Assembly (NCBI GenBank): GCA_040954595.2 | Contig: CM082579.2 | Span: 14,880,001 to 14,944,000 of the forward strand | Length of the DNA: 64,000 bases | From: Balanoglossus misakiensis | Lineage: Eukaryota; Hemichordata | Reading direction: 5' to 3' | In this document: positions 23,390 to 35,570 of the stretch, piece by piece | How the letters are laid out: each line of letters begins with the position of its first letter | Position numbering within the stretch: position 1 is the stretch's first letter | Translations under genes and position numbers: made by a program | The notes under the pieces: generated by a model | Databases searched by the model: none | Told to the model about the DNA's origin: nothing | Seen by the model: only the letters and a program-made list of their open reading frames with translations

Positions 23390-24142
23390 GCGTCGTTCAT
23401 CCCTCTGGTCACAGGAGCATCATCTGGCGTCGTTACAGGTTTAAGTTCATCCCTCCAGTACAGTATAAGGTGGCGGCGTCGTTACAAGTATTAAGTTCAT
23501 CTCTCCAGTACAGTATTAGGTGGCGGCGTCGTTACAAGTATTAACTTCATCTCTCCAGTACAGTATTAGGTGGCGGCGTCGTTACAAGTATTAACTTCAT
23601 CTCTCCAGTACAGTATTAGGTGGCGGCGTCGTTACAAGTTTAAGTTCATCCCTCCAGTACAGTATTAGGTGGCGGCGTCGTTACAAGTATTAACTTCATC
23701 TCTCCAGTACAGTATTAGGTGGCGGCGTCGTTACAAGTATTAACTTCATCTCTCCAGTACAGTATTAGGTGGCGGCGTCGTTACAAGTATTAACTTCATC
23801 TCTCCAGTACAGTATTAGGTGGCGGCGTCGTTACAAGTATTAACTTCATCTCTCCAGTACAGTATTAGGTGGCGGCGTCGTTACAAGTATTAAGTTCATC
23901 TCTCCAGTACAGTATTAGGTGGCGGCGTCGTTACAAGTATTAAGTTCATCACTCCAGTACAGTATTAGGTGGCGGCGTCGTTACAAGTATTAACTTCATC
24001 TCTCCAGTACAGTATTAGGTGGCGGCGTCGTTACAAGTATTAACTTCATCTCTCCAGTACAGTATTAGGTGGCGGCGTCGTTACAAGTTTAAGTTCATAC
24101 CTCCAGTACAGTATTAGGTGGCGACGTCGTTACAAATATTAC
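23390..24142 (+). repeat. Minisatellite, 50-bp unit, about 15 copies
   Basis: Units of ggcggcgtcgttacaagtat, taacttcatctctccagtac, agtattaggt repeat every 50 bases. A few units are a base or two shorter. Two diverged copies of a flank (ccctcc, then accaa and gaacct, then an A-rich run with aagaatga) stand on each side, at about 23306-23380 and 24143-24220. Confidence 0.92.
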
Positions 24143-24220
24143 ACTCCCTCCAGCAGCAGTGTTACCAAAGAACCTAATGTAAAAAAAAGAATGAAATTAT
24201 TTTAATAATCTGATTAGGTC

Positions 24221-24911
24221 AAGTCATCATATTGATAAAGAAAACGACAAGAAGAAATCATTTAAAAATTAACGCTGCCAGCACCATTGGTTGGGCCCAA
24301 ACGGTTCCCATTGTTACCAGGGTATGCCAAGGCTGTATTCTGCTGTGAATACCAAGATATATGAAAGCTGGTCAAAGGTTACCCCAGGGTCATTGAAAAT
24401 CGCAAAAAATAGCGTCAAGGACACTGTGGTCTCATTTAGTGATTACACTAGAAAAAGTCTACACAGGAGTACAGACAGACAGACACACACATAGAGAGGC
24501 AATAAAATATGATGCCCCCCCCCCCCCCAGCCCCGAAAACATCTTGATCTTATGTATGCTGGCCTGGTACAATAGACAAACCAGCCAATTAATGAAAATT
24601 TTGTACAGATACAGAGCTCAAAGTTGCATTTTAGTGAGCCCAAAAGCAAATTAACTCAATGTTACGACAAATTTTACTTTTGCCACTCAAAGTTTGCATC
24701 GGTGGGGTGGGATGGCAAGTACTCTTCCCTGATACAATAGACAAACCAGCCAATAAATGAAATGAGGTGAAGAATGAAGGTGAAGAATGAATAACTTTAT
24801 TTGATTCCATTATCTAAACAAACACATCCAATTAACTTCCTACTCAAATTTCAAAGTAATCAGTCATAGGTTTTGTAAATCATCATGAGAAATCACCCTG
24901 AAACCAAATCA
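24221..24911. other. No gene seen; repeat-like sequence with (GACA) and poly-C tracts
   Basis: It contains a gacagacagacacacacat tract and a run of C at about 24515-24530, a style shared by dispersed repeats elsewhere in the window. No splice-bounded exon or domain found. Confidence 0.4.
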
Positions 24912-25222
24912 AATCAAAAATCATATAAGCCTAGTCGGGCTCTGCGCTCCAGCTCAAGGAACCAGTTGTGTGTACCAAAGTACAGACTCAAAACATATGG
25001 TGGATGTGCCTTTTCCCTTGTCGCGCCACAACTTTGGAATTCTCTGCCATCTGACATTCAACAGGCTTCTAGTCTCAACATTTTCAAACAAAAACTCAAG
25101 ACATTTCTATTTGTCAAAGCCTACGAACACTGATGTTATACTTTCAGCGCCTTTGGAAATAACATTGTTATTGATTCTGCCGCTTTATAAATGTTTGTTT
25201 TGATTTGATTTGATTTGATCCC
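24912..25222 (+). mobile_element. 5'-truncated LINE (CR1/L2-like) 3' end
   Basis: The frame ending at 25133 carries the familiar C-terminal tail of non-LTR reverse transcriptases: YGGCAFSLVAPQLWNSLP, then SLNIFKQKLKTFLF and a stop. A short 3' UTR and a (TTTGA)n tail at about 25198-25220 follow, as in CR1/L2-type elements. Only the extreme C-terminus remains; no RT catalytic core. A dead fragment. Confidence 0.85.
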
Positions 25223-25640
25223 CCAAAAATATACTATTCAATTCATCAAGTTGATTTGAAAAACATACATGCAAATCTTACTTGAGCTACCCCTAACATG
25301 ACTAACAAATTTTAAAGCAATGGAACAAGCGGTTTTAGAGAAAAAAAATTAATTAAACAAGGCTGAAATTGCTCCAAAATTATCAATATGCAAATTTTGC
25401 AACATTTCAACAAAAGTATTGTAACTCATATCACCTACATGAAGCTTCATACTAAATTTTTTTACCACAAATGAGGAAAAAGGCAAAAAATGCATAAAAT
25501 AGAACATTCAAACTATTAGTTAAAAAAATACAGGATTGTATGTGGTTGACATAAGGTACTTGCATACCAATTGTCAAATCAATCTGTAAATTATCATGAG
25601 AACAAACCCTGAAACCTTCAAATCAAATTTCAAAGCAGTG
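25218..25640 (+). repeat. Dispersed repeat R1, copy
   Basis: It shares aaaaatatactattcaattc, atcaagttgatttgaaaaac and acatacatgcaaatcttact with 26305-26740. R1 is a family rich in 'aaatatgcaaattt', 'aagcttcatactaaatttc' and 'gttgacataaggtacttgca' that fills much of 25-39 kb. Confidence 0.7.
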
Positions 25641-26304
25641 GGGGTAAAGGGGGCACAGTACGATATTTTACCCACAACTCTCCATGATTTGTATCATCGA
25701 GATTGTCCATTTAATTACTTTCTGTTTTAGATACTAACAATGATATGAAGTACATATAACTGTATTAAGATTTATCTAGAAAAAGTATGTTGAGGAATTA
25801 GAGTGAAAATTTCAAAATCAAGATTTAAAAGCCATAGAAATCAAAGTATTCATTCATGTACGTCAAATGTCACACTTAGGAGGAAAGAAGCAATGACTAA
25901 CTGAGGTGGCCAGTCTCTGTTTAAAGTTAACATGTAAATTTCCATTGTTCTGTCTATAGAAAAAAATCAATATCGTTTTGTTTGATTAAACAAGTGTTTC
26001 AAGTGTCCCTGTTTTACTTCAAACTTTTTTGTATCGGCTGGCTATGCTATTGCTTATTTTATAAAATTTGTATCTCCTCTTTCAATAATGCATGATTTTG
26101 TTTATCATTTGAAATGGTAATTGACAATAAGATTCGCCTTTAAAGCATGCTCTCAAAATTTGTATTAGTGGTCTACAATTTTCTCTACACATGTGAACTT
26201 TGCCTGGTTTGACCGAGTAATCTCTGGTTGTACAAACCAGAGTGATTCATGGGATATTTCACGTACTGTGGGGGGTTCTGAGAAGAGTTTTGACCAAAAA
26301 TGGC
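25641..26304. other. AT-rich stretch with no recognised feature
   Basis: No domain-bearing frame, inverted repeat or tandem repeat found by eye. Confidence 0.4.
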
Positions 26305-26760
26305 AAAAATCATCCCAAAAATATACTATTCAATTCATCAAGTTGATTTGAAAAACATACATGCAAATCTTACTTGGGCTACCCCTAATATGACTAACAA
26401 ATTTCAAAGCAATGTAACAACCGGTTTAAAAAAAAAATTCAAAAACGGCCGAAATTGCTCCAAAATTATGAATATGCAAATTTTGCAACATTTTAACAAA
26501 AGTATGCTAACTCATATCACCTATATGAAGCTTCATACTAAATTTCAAAGAAGTCGTCTCATCAATTTTAGAAAAGTAGATGTTTTACCAAAAATGAGGA
26601 AAAAGGCAAAAAATGCATAAAAATAGAACATTCAAACTATTCAAAATACAGGACTGTATGTGGTTGACATAAGGTACTTGCATACCAATTGTCAAATCAA
26701 TCTGACCAGTGGTTTTGACCAATTTCAAATTTTCCCAGCTAATTTGCATTTATTTAACAA
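26305..26760 (+). repeat. Dispersed repeat R1, copy
   Basis: Collinear with 25218-25600 apart from small indels, so the two are a local duplication or two insertions of the same family. Confidence 0.7.
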
Positions 26761-27046
26761 TTTCAACTGAATATGGCTGCCAGGTCAAATGACTGATTTG
26801 AATTTCAAGGTGCACACTCATTGGCAAGGACAACTGTGACAAATTCAAGAAGCATAGGTGTGGCAGGTTTTCAGAGCAAGGTGTAAAAAATATCCAGGGA
26901 ATGGGGCCCAAGCTCCTAAAAACCCAGCACAATACCAATAGGGACTCATATTACTAACAAAGTGTAAGCCTGTAATAAGTCAAAAGCTGCACATCTTTTT
27001 ACCACCTCGTGCCAGTACTAAGCAATAAGACTTTTTATAGAGTTGT

Positions 27047-27787
27047 TTAAGGTGGCACTGCATGAAACCGTCGAGACTTTTTCAGAGGCCTATTTCTCAT
27101 CAAAGACAAAGTTTAAACCCCCATAAACCATATATATTCTGGAAGCTGAGATTTTGAACTTTTGTTTGAGTTGCAAATATTATTGATCCCCGGAAATGGT
27201 GGCGATTTTGGGCGAAAAAACCCATTTTTTGATATTATGTCATGAAATTTAAAATAGGTAAAAAAGTTGACCATGCATCATGCATCTTAATATGTCATTC
27301 GAAACTAAAGTACACGTGCAAAAAAACGCTAATTTTGTTTTGCGTTATCTGCTTCCATTGAGGAGTAACAGCGTTTGAAAGTTAGATTTTCTGAAAATTT
27401 GATCAAATTCACGGTGAGTTGTATTGAATCAGAGTTTATTCCCGCCAGGGACACTTTATCGACATACAAAACTAGCGTTTTGTTGGATGGGTCATACACA
27501 ATTCCCTGTCAAAATTTGAGCAAATTCGGCCAATGCAGGGCGAAGCTATTTTAGTCCGAAGTTGTCAAAAGCAGCGAAAATGCAAACCGAGAAAAACGGC
27601 CATTTGCATTGTTGACACCTATTTGTTAAGCTGTGAACTCATTCAGAAAAGTGCTATTTGGGGGTGATTGTGCACCATTTCCGCCAAGACGTATTAGTCA
27701 GGATGTGGGTGAGTATTAGGCCTACCGATTTATGTAAAAAAGTAAAATTTGGCAAAAATCACAACTTTTCATGCAATGCCACCTTAA
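27047..27787. mobile_element. TTAA-bounded MITE of ~740 bp
   Basis: ttaaggtggcactgcatgaa at the left and ttcatgcaatgccaccttaa at the right are inverted, with TTAA at both ends. No ORF with homology. piggyBac-type target preference is inferred from the TTAA ends. Confidence 0.8.
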
Positions 27788-28489
27788 TTGTCTCTGCTGA
27801 TGCCAGAGATTGAAAAAGAATCCTACAAGTTAGGATTTTCAGAAACAATGATAGCTATTTCTATTACTGTTTGGAAACAAAAATGTGATGTTCACCGCCT
27901 TGTTTTCAGAAAAGTATTTACATAAATGTTTTTCCATAGAGTTAACACAGACATTGGCAGCCATCTTGAATTTCAAAAACTGCAACAATATCTCCAATGC
28001 AACAAATCTGCAAATTGTACTATTTGACACCTGACTTAGGTCAAGGGGTTTCAGAGATGATGACTACTCTTCAGACTCAGACAAAATAATAATGCAATAT
28101 TCAGCGGAATTTCAAAAGCATTGACTAAGATCACCAAGGGACAATTCATACCAAAGATCAAAACAATTAGACGTACCTATTTTAAAGATCATTATGAAAA
28201 CTTTACAGATTCGGTTATAATGTAAATAAAAGTAGATCACCCCTGTGGACATGGCAATCAGACATGCATATTCTGACAAGATTTTTTGTTTGTACAAAAA
28301 GGCAACTGTCTCCAAAATACAAAATTACAGATTATGTCATATACCTCAGGGAGATCAATACTAAATTTCAGAGAAAATTTCCCCCCAAATATGCAAATTT
28401 CACCATATTTTGAAGAAACAACTTGTGTCATACCTAGAAACCTGCATAGTCAAAGTAATCTACGAGCTTAGCTTTTTTCTTCCAAAAAC

Positions 28490-29470
28490 AGCAAAAAACT
28501 TGTTCCAAACTACAAATATGCAGAATTCAACACAATTTGAACACACATTACTTCGCCACCCCAAGAAACCTGCACACCAATTTTAAAAGCACTTGCGCCA
28601 GTGATTTCAGAAAAGAAAAATGTTGACAGACATAGGATGACTGAACATCTATCTACCTGTCAGATAACTTTTGCAGTGCTGAGAGCAGAGCTAGAGATTG
28701 GTGTTGTCTTTTTACATTTTAAATCATCACACTTTGCTACTCAAAGCTACTATTCTGCTATGCTTGAGAAATGACTTGGGACCATTTTTGGCAAACAATA
28801 GTCACTAATCTTCCTCAGTTTATAGTACAATGTACCTACACTGTTTTAGTAATGTACTGAAAATGTTCAGACTATTTCTTGTGTCTGCATATGTCTTTAG
28901 TACAGAAGAATAATCTATCCGGTTGTCATTTCTCTGTTTATTCAGAAATAAACTAGTCTGGGTTGCAACAGTAAAAATTTTAAAATATTCATACCCTTTC
29001 TGAAGGATGTTCAAAACCAATACCTATGTGAAGCATTATATCAAATTTGCTGGGTAACTGTGGATTTATAACTTTTGCTAATTACAGTGCTAACTCACAC
29101 TGGATGATTCAACGGTAATTTTAGATTCATATGAAGATTTTTTACCAATAATGTTGAAAAATACAAACAAATGCATCAAAAATAGAAAATCAAAATTAGC
29201 TCAAAACATACAGGACTGTATGAGGTAGGCATGAGGTACTTGCATACCAATTTCCAAATCAATCTGATCAGCAGTTGTTGAATTTTGCGAGTTTTGACCA
29301 ATTTCACATTTTCCAGCTAATTTGCATATATTTGGTAATGACATTTTCATGTTAACAAACTCCAATCTACAGCCCAGCCTGCATCTGCACACCAAATATC
29401 GAGGTGATATGCACAACGGTTTTCAAGTTTTAGATGTGGACGGACATACAGACATACATCCATACAAACA
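28490..29470 (+). repeat. Dispersed repeat R1, diverged copies
   Basis: Fragments such as cacaccaattttaaaagca, acaggactgtatgaggtagg and ccatacaaacagacagacat match other R1 copies. It ends in a gacatac-rich tail into which a TCGCGAAAA MITE is inserted. Confidence 0.55.
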
Positions 29471-29478
29471 GACAGACA

Positions 29479-29680
29479 TACTGTAAAACACTTTATTTTC
29501 GCGAGCAATTAATTTTCGCCAAATACGCGAGAGCCAAAATAACGTGAAAATAAAAAGTCGCGTAAATTGTTTTTGAAGATAACGATGCAGTGAATGAAAT
29601 AAGAGAACGCGAAAATTAATACTCGCGAAACAGTGGCCTCTCTCGATATCGCGAAAAATTTAACTCGCGAAAATACAGTA
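29479..29680. mobile_element. MITE, TCGCGAAAA family, in an R1 tail
   Basis: tactgtaaaacactttattt at the left, ctcgcgaaaatacagta at the right, TA on both sides. Same subtype as 5994-6203. Confidence 0.8.
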
Positions 29681-29959
29681 CATCCATACATAAATACAGA
29701 CGCAACTGATTCCATAAGGCCCATGGTACATACCATATGGGACCTAAAAACTGCAGAAGCTACACAAAACATTAATACTGAAAACATGGCAAACAGTTGT
29801 TGCTAACGGGGTTTTAAATCTCCCTTATAGATATTTTTGAACTCCCAATTTATGATTATTGACTGTTTGATTGATTAGATGTTGCACAAATGATAGTATT
29901 ATCAAAGTAAATAATATCTGTGAGAAATTTCTTTTCATATTTATTTGAATATGGATAGG

Positions 29960-31760
29960 GTAAGATGGGGGTTAAACAAAACTACATTTGTTCAAAAGTG
30001 GCAAAAACACAAATATGCAAAAATCACTATAATTGTACACCATCTTACTTAAATCACTACAAGGAACATTCCTGTCAAAGTTCAAAGCAATCTGACAAGC
30101 GCTTTCAGACACAGCGAATTTGATAACCATCTACAAATATATTTTTATTTTTTAAACAATTCTTTTACAACACCTTACTTGGGTTACCCCCCTAGGAATC
30201 TGCATTCTGAGCAAAAATTACAAAATTGCTCAAAATTATAAATATACCAATTTCACAACAATTTGCAATTTGAACAAAAACTATGGCTTTCAGAAAGGAA
30301 GATTTTTCTTTACCAATAATGCAGTAAAAGACAAAACAATAAAAATAGAAAATTCATAATATTAGCTCAAAACAAAACATACAGGACTGTATGGCATTTA
30401 TTGACATTTATAAGAATATGGACAGGGTATGATAGGGGGGGGGGGGAATTATAAATTCCAAGGGGGTCATCAATTTTTTGTCATAGCTTTTTGGGGCCAT
30501 AGAAAAAATAACCTAAAAAGTAGGAAATCCTACGTCCCCCTAAGCTTTCATTCTGGCCAACAACTTTTTATGAAGGCTTCTGCAGTTGTTAAAAACAGAT
30601 TGCCTGCTATGTTAGACTATCAATCTATAGAGGGGATGAAAAATGTCCTTTTGTCAAGTGTCTGGATTTTGATAACTTCAACAGGTAAAAATATATTTGT
30701 AGATGTTTATCAAATTCGCTATGTCTGAAACAGTATGCTTGCAAATGTATTAATATAGTCAGATAATATGAATAGTGAAGATAGCAAAACAAACAGGTTT
30801 ATGCTTATAGCCATAACTTCTATTAGTGATGTACATGTTGTACTTAGCAAATAATTGTTATGATCAACTTGGTTTTTATTGCACAAGATCTTTTTATTGC
30901 ATCCATGTTTCGTTTCATTCTGGATAATAGTCTGTCTAAATAAGTTAACAGGCTTGATGAGGGTTATTTTAAACAGTGTTCTCAAAAAACCTGCAATGTC
31001 ATGCCCTATATTTATAAAGTTGAGGAGAGGTTGTATTCCTAGCAGGATGTTGAAATCATTGGAGGACAAACCCTGCCAGTACCAAAAGTTGCTGGGTGTT
31101 ATAAATGTTTGAGTAACCCCCCCCCCCCCCTTCCCCAATAACACAATATATACTAAAACATTTTTACAACATCTTACTCAGTTTACCCTTAGGAATATGC
31201 CTACCAAATCAATCTGGCATGCAGTTTTAAAGAAAAAAAAATGACCAAAAGTGGCAAAAATTGCTCAAAATTAAAATATGCAAATTTTTCAACAATTTGA
31301 ACAAAACTTTGGTTACTCAGACAACCATTAGAAGCTTCATACTAAAATTCAAAGAATGAGGCCTATAACTTTAAGAAATGATGATTTCTTTACCAATAAT
31401 GTGGAATAATACAAAAAATGCATAAAAGATTTTTGGCATAAAAAATTAAAAATCGATCATATTAGCTCAAAACATACAGGACTGTTTGAGGTAGACATAA
31501 GGTACATGCATACTGATTTTCAAATGAATGTGACCAGTGGTTGTTGAGTTTGAGTTTTGACCAATTTCACATTTTCCTAGCTAATTTGCATATTTTTGGC
31601 AATGACAGCTTCATTTGAACAAACTCCAATCTTCAGCCTGGCCTGCATCTACACACCAAATATCGAGGTCATATGCCCAGCGGTTTTCAAGTTTGTGATG
31701 TGGACGGACATACAGACATACATACATACATCCACCGATATCATAAGGTCCCATGGTAAA
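29960..31760 (+). repeat. Dispersed repeat R1 cluster, with a poly-G/poly-C bounded insert
   Basis: 29990-30110 matches 38180-38300 closely (caaaagtggcaaaaacacaa, gtacaccatcttact). Between a G-run near 30437 and a C-run near 31119 lies a block that looks inserted. 31140-31760 is another R1 copy ending in an acggacatacagacatacat tail and cataaggtcccatggta. Confidence 0.55.
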
Positions 31761-32966
31761 GCAAATGGGACCTTACAAAACTATGATAACTCAGATCACC
31801 TATGAAGCTTCATACTAAATTTCAAATAAGTCAGCTGATCAATTCCAGAAAAGCAGATTTTCTACCGATAATGTGGAAAGAGACAAAAAATACATAAAAA
31901 ATCGAAAATTCACATTAGCTCACAACATATAGAACTGTGTGAGGTTAACATAACTTACAGGAATACCAATTTTCAATTTTGAAAGCAATTTGCTCAGTAG
32001 TTGTCGAGTTCCCGAGTTTGGACGAATTTGACACTTTCCCAGCTAATTTGCATATTTTGGCAATGACAACTTCATTTTGACAACTCCCACTTAATGCCCT
32101 GCCTGCATCTCCACACTAAATATCAAGGTCACATGCCAGTGGTTTCCAAGTGTTTGATATTGATAGACATACAGACAAACATCCATACAGACATCCATAT
32201 ATACAGGTGCAACTGATCCCATAAGGTCCCATGGTATAAATACATATACCTGCACCAAATGGGACCTAATAATTCTGATAAAATGCCTACATAGTAAGTT
32301 TAAAAACCAATTGTACCTTCAACGTCCTTGGACAACAATGGCTAATATTACTTGCCAAGGGCGACTAGAATTTTGGGGGCCTGATGCAATTCTGATACAT
32401 GTACTTCATGATTTAGAGATATTGTGAAAATCCTGTCAACCGAATTACAGGGAAATCAGATTTTCCATGTAAAATCATATCACCCAAAAATGTCAAGTGT
32501 CGAAAATAATTTTGAAACAAAAAGTCTACTCAAAATCATACCAAAATTTAAATTTTAAAGCAGTACGTTAGGCAAGCAATTTGAGAATGAAGAAACTTAC
32601 AAAAAAATTATAAATTGAAAATAACTTACAAATGCCGTACACAAACTTACAATCACTACCATATTACTGTACAAGTTAAAAGGACATTGTACCAGCAGAG
32701 ACATTGCGATCGAGCAATCCCCAAGATATACATGACATGGTCTAATTACAAATATTGAATATGTAAAATAGGTACACAACACTTCCATTCTTTCAGTACA
32801 GTCAGCTGCTTGTTAACAATAGGCATGTAGCTATTTCATCAAATTTACAGCCCAAGTCATGCCTATACAATTCTCCCTTAAGCTACCCTAAGTGAGTGAT
32901 GAAAATCTCATATGGTCGACAATTGATGGCCGATTTTTGCCATGTTAAAGAAATGGGAGTTCATAA

Positions 32967-33752
32967 GGCTGCATTCACAAACACCTCTGGAGAGGGGGGG
33001 GGGGCAGGAGAATTGAGCGGGGGGGGGGGATTTGAAAAATTGAAGGTATGTAAGGGGGGATTTGAAATAATTTAGGGACTGAAAGGGGGGACTTGAAAAC
33101 TTTGACGACTAAATATTTATTTTGAGTCCACAAAAATGCAGTTTCGCGCCCTTTATTTTACACCCCCTCCCACACCCACCCCCCTCCATTCATCAACACC
33201 TTTCAATCATTAACTGGTTTATCTAGTGTCCCATGTCAGGGGACTTGCCCCCACCCCATGATAACTTTGAGCGGCGACGGTTAAATTTATCCTCCCCAAC
33301 ATACTGGTAGTTGAGTTAATTTGCTTTTGCCGGGTTCATAAAAATGCAGCTTTGAGCTCTGTATTTTATAAAATTTTCTTACGTGGGAGGGGGACACCCC
33401 TTCCCACACCCACCCCCTTCAATTCCCAGTTTACAATGTCTCCCAACACAGAATACAAATACTTAAAAAATAAAAACCATGTTCAGTTTTAATACCCACT
33501 GATGAGGGGAAACATCAGTTTCAAAGTCTTTTCATGGGAGCGCTGTTTTTCTTTTTTACAAGATAGATAAGTGATGTGTTTTGCTCTGTGAAAGAAAATG
33601 GGGGGGGGATTTTAAAATTTTGGCAGTTCAGAAGGGGGTGGGGGATTTGAAAATATTTCGGGTTGTGTACAGGGGGGGGGCATGTGAAAATTAGCAGTAA
33701 AAAAATTGAATTCTCCCCCCCCCCCCATCCAGAGGTGTTTGTGAATGGAGCC
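32967..33752. mobile_element. G-rich MITE with TAA target duplication
   Basis: Ends ggctgcattcacaaacacct and the inverse aggtgtttgtgaatggagcc are 25-bp inverted repeats with one mismatch. TAA stands on both sides. The matching site in block copy 2 (40262-40264) has a single TAA and no element. Several long G and C runs lie inside. The 3-bp TAA duplication fits PIF/Harbinger-type elements. Confidence 0.88.
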
Positions 33753-33968
33753 TAAGCTAAAGCTAAAGTGATAATGGGTCATAACAGACAAAATAACAAA
33801 ATGTGAAAAACATTTAATGAGTTTAATATGCTAACTACGGAGACAGACATGTTTGACCAAAGCATGAAATACACAAAATGTATCATTTCTTCCACCTCTT
33901 ACTACAGTGGGTTGTAGACTTTTCGCCCAGAATGCAATGTGATTTGACCCCCTAGCGCAAAGTGAAAA

Positions 33969-34045
33969 CCTATTTAAGGCAGCCAGAATTTTCTGCATAG
34001 TATGACGGAAACATTTGTAAAGTCATGGCTAGCGTGGGCTGGTAA
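33969..34045 (+). other. Exon-like segment in the repeat block (TATA-like box, ATG, donor)
   Basis: cctatttaagg stands about 30 bases before an ATG that opens a 14-codon frame (MTETFVKSWLAWAG) running into ctg|gtaagt. The second block copy keeps the TATA-like box and ATG but has gcagg in place of the donor. No following exon joins it convincingly. It may be the start of a transposon gene or chance. Confidence 0.2.
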
Positions 34046-35570
34046 GTTTATATGGGGCTCTCCATGATAACCAGTTGTGGCTTAATACCACCACCATAAT
34101 TTTGAAAGGGCGACTTCACTATTTGATGGGAAAAGGTAGCCTTTACAAACAAGCTATGGAGCATGTATACAGCAAGTTGTGCTTACCGGAAAGCGGTCTT
34201 GGATCAGGCCTAGGTATTCTCTTCCTCCTCCGGCATACGTTGAAATGCTGTGTTTAAGACTGTGAATCAAATATATGCTTATCAATTAGTAACCAATCAA
34301 CCTTGCTTTAGAATTATTTGGGCCATACTAATTAGTGAAAATATGCAAAACATGGTATAATATAGGGTCAGACTGTGCTGCGATAATGTACGTGGAATAC
34401 GAATCAGAGAAATCTGTAACAGCGATCTTGAAACTCCATTTACATCAGTACTGCAGTAAAGTGGTCCACATGGGTATACCACAAACATGGCAGTTAGGTG
34501 ACAAGTGAAACTGACATCATATCTGTAAACGACAGGTGTACACACACTTTGACATCTACGTAACACTGTACAATGATTTCTTAATGTTTGTTGTGAAAAT
34601 GAAACTTACATTTGATCCACCTCACTTTTCATACAACTGGTTAGCGCAAGAATGTAAATTGTTGGCAATTATAAAACATTTATTTTACTATAGAAAAGTA
34701 AGCCTTTACATTTAAACTTTGAATATCAGTATACTAAAATGTTTCAAACGTGGCTGTCAGTATATCTCATGGCATGGTGGCAGAAGTACATGTTGTTACC
34801 AGGGAAGACACATTGAACATAGACAAGCGCACTAGTCGCTTGGTGATTTTTCATCTAGATTCTCAAAACTTTCTGTGCATTTGGTAGCTTTGAGCAAGTT
34901 TCTGGTACTGAGCTGAGTTTCGAATTTGGAACTGGGCTGCTTTGGCTTTGATTACCATGGGCCAATATGATCTTATGCACACATTTTTGAAAAAAACTCC
35001 AGCCTGTTTGTGTCGTGATCTATATTTTTCTTTGTGGCCTAAGGTATTGTTTTATTTCACTATAAACAACATTACTTTCCTTCATGTGTCTATATATAAT
35101 AATAGATCTCTTAGCCAGTTTGATGAAGCATAGTGTTGGACTAGCACACTTTCAGCCAAAATTACGGTATCTCCCCGTGTATTGGTATGGGAGTAATTTC
35201 TAGCTATATGGTTAAGGAAATGCATCCAAATTTAATTTATGCTTCACATGAAGATTTGAACTTGACCATTTAATTCATGTCATCACGATCATATCACAGG
35301 CAACCGAGGCTAGAATTCGAAGGAAAAAAGTATTGATAACTGGAAGGTGTAAATTAGTTCGTAGACATACATTGTTTCCTATTGTTTCGGTTGTGCCACG
35401 CCCGATAAAAGCAAATATACAGCAAGTCATGCTTACCATTGAGCGGTCTTAAACTCGCCCCAGACGAGGAAGAGAATCCCGAGTTGAAATGCAGACAATT
35501 TCAGGCAGCATCTGTGAATCAAATAGATATAGAAGTTAGTAACCAGTCATAGTAGCTCTAAGTTGGGTGT

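Noticed and set aside
10771-24142. CRISPR-like arrays (satellite and 50-bp minisatellite)
   Set aside because: Units are contiguous tandem copies without unique spacers, in eukaryotic DNA with no cas genes.
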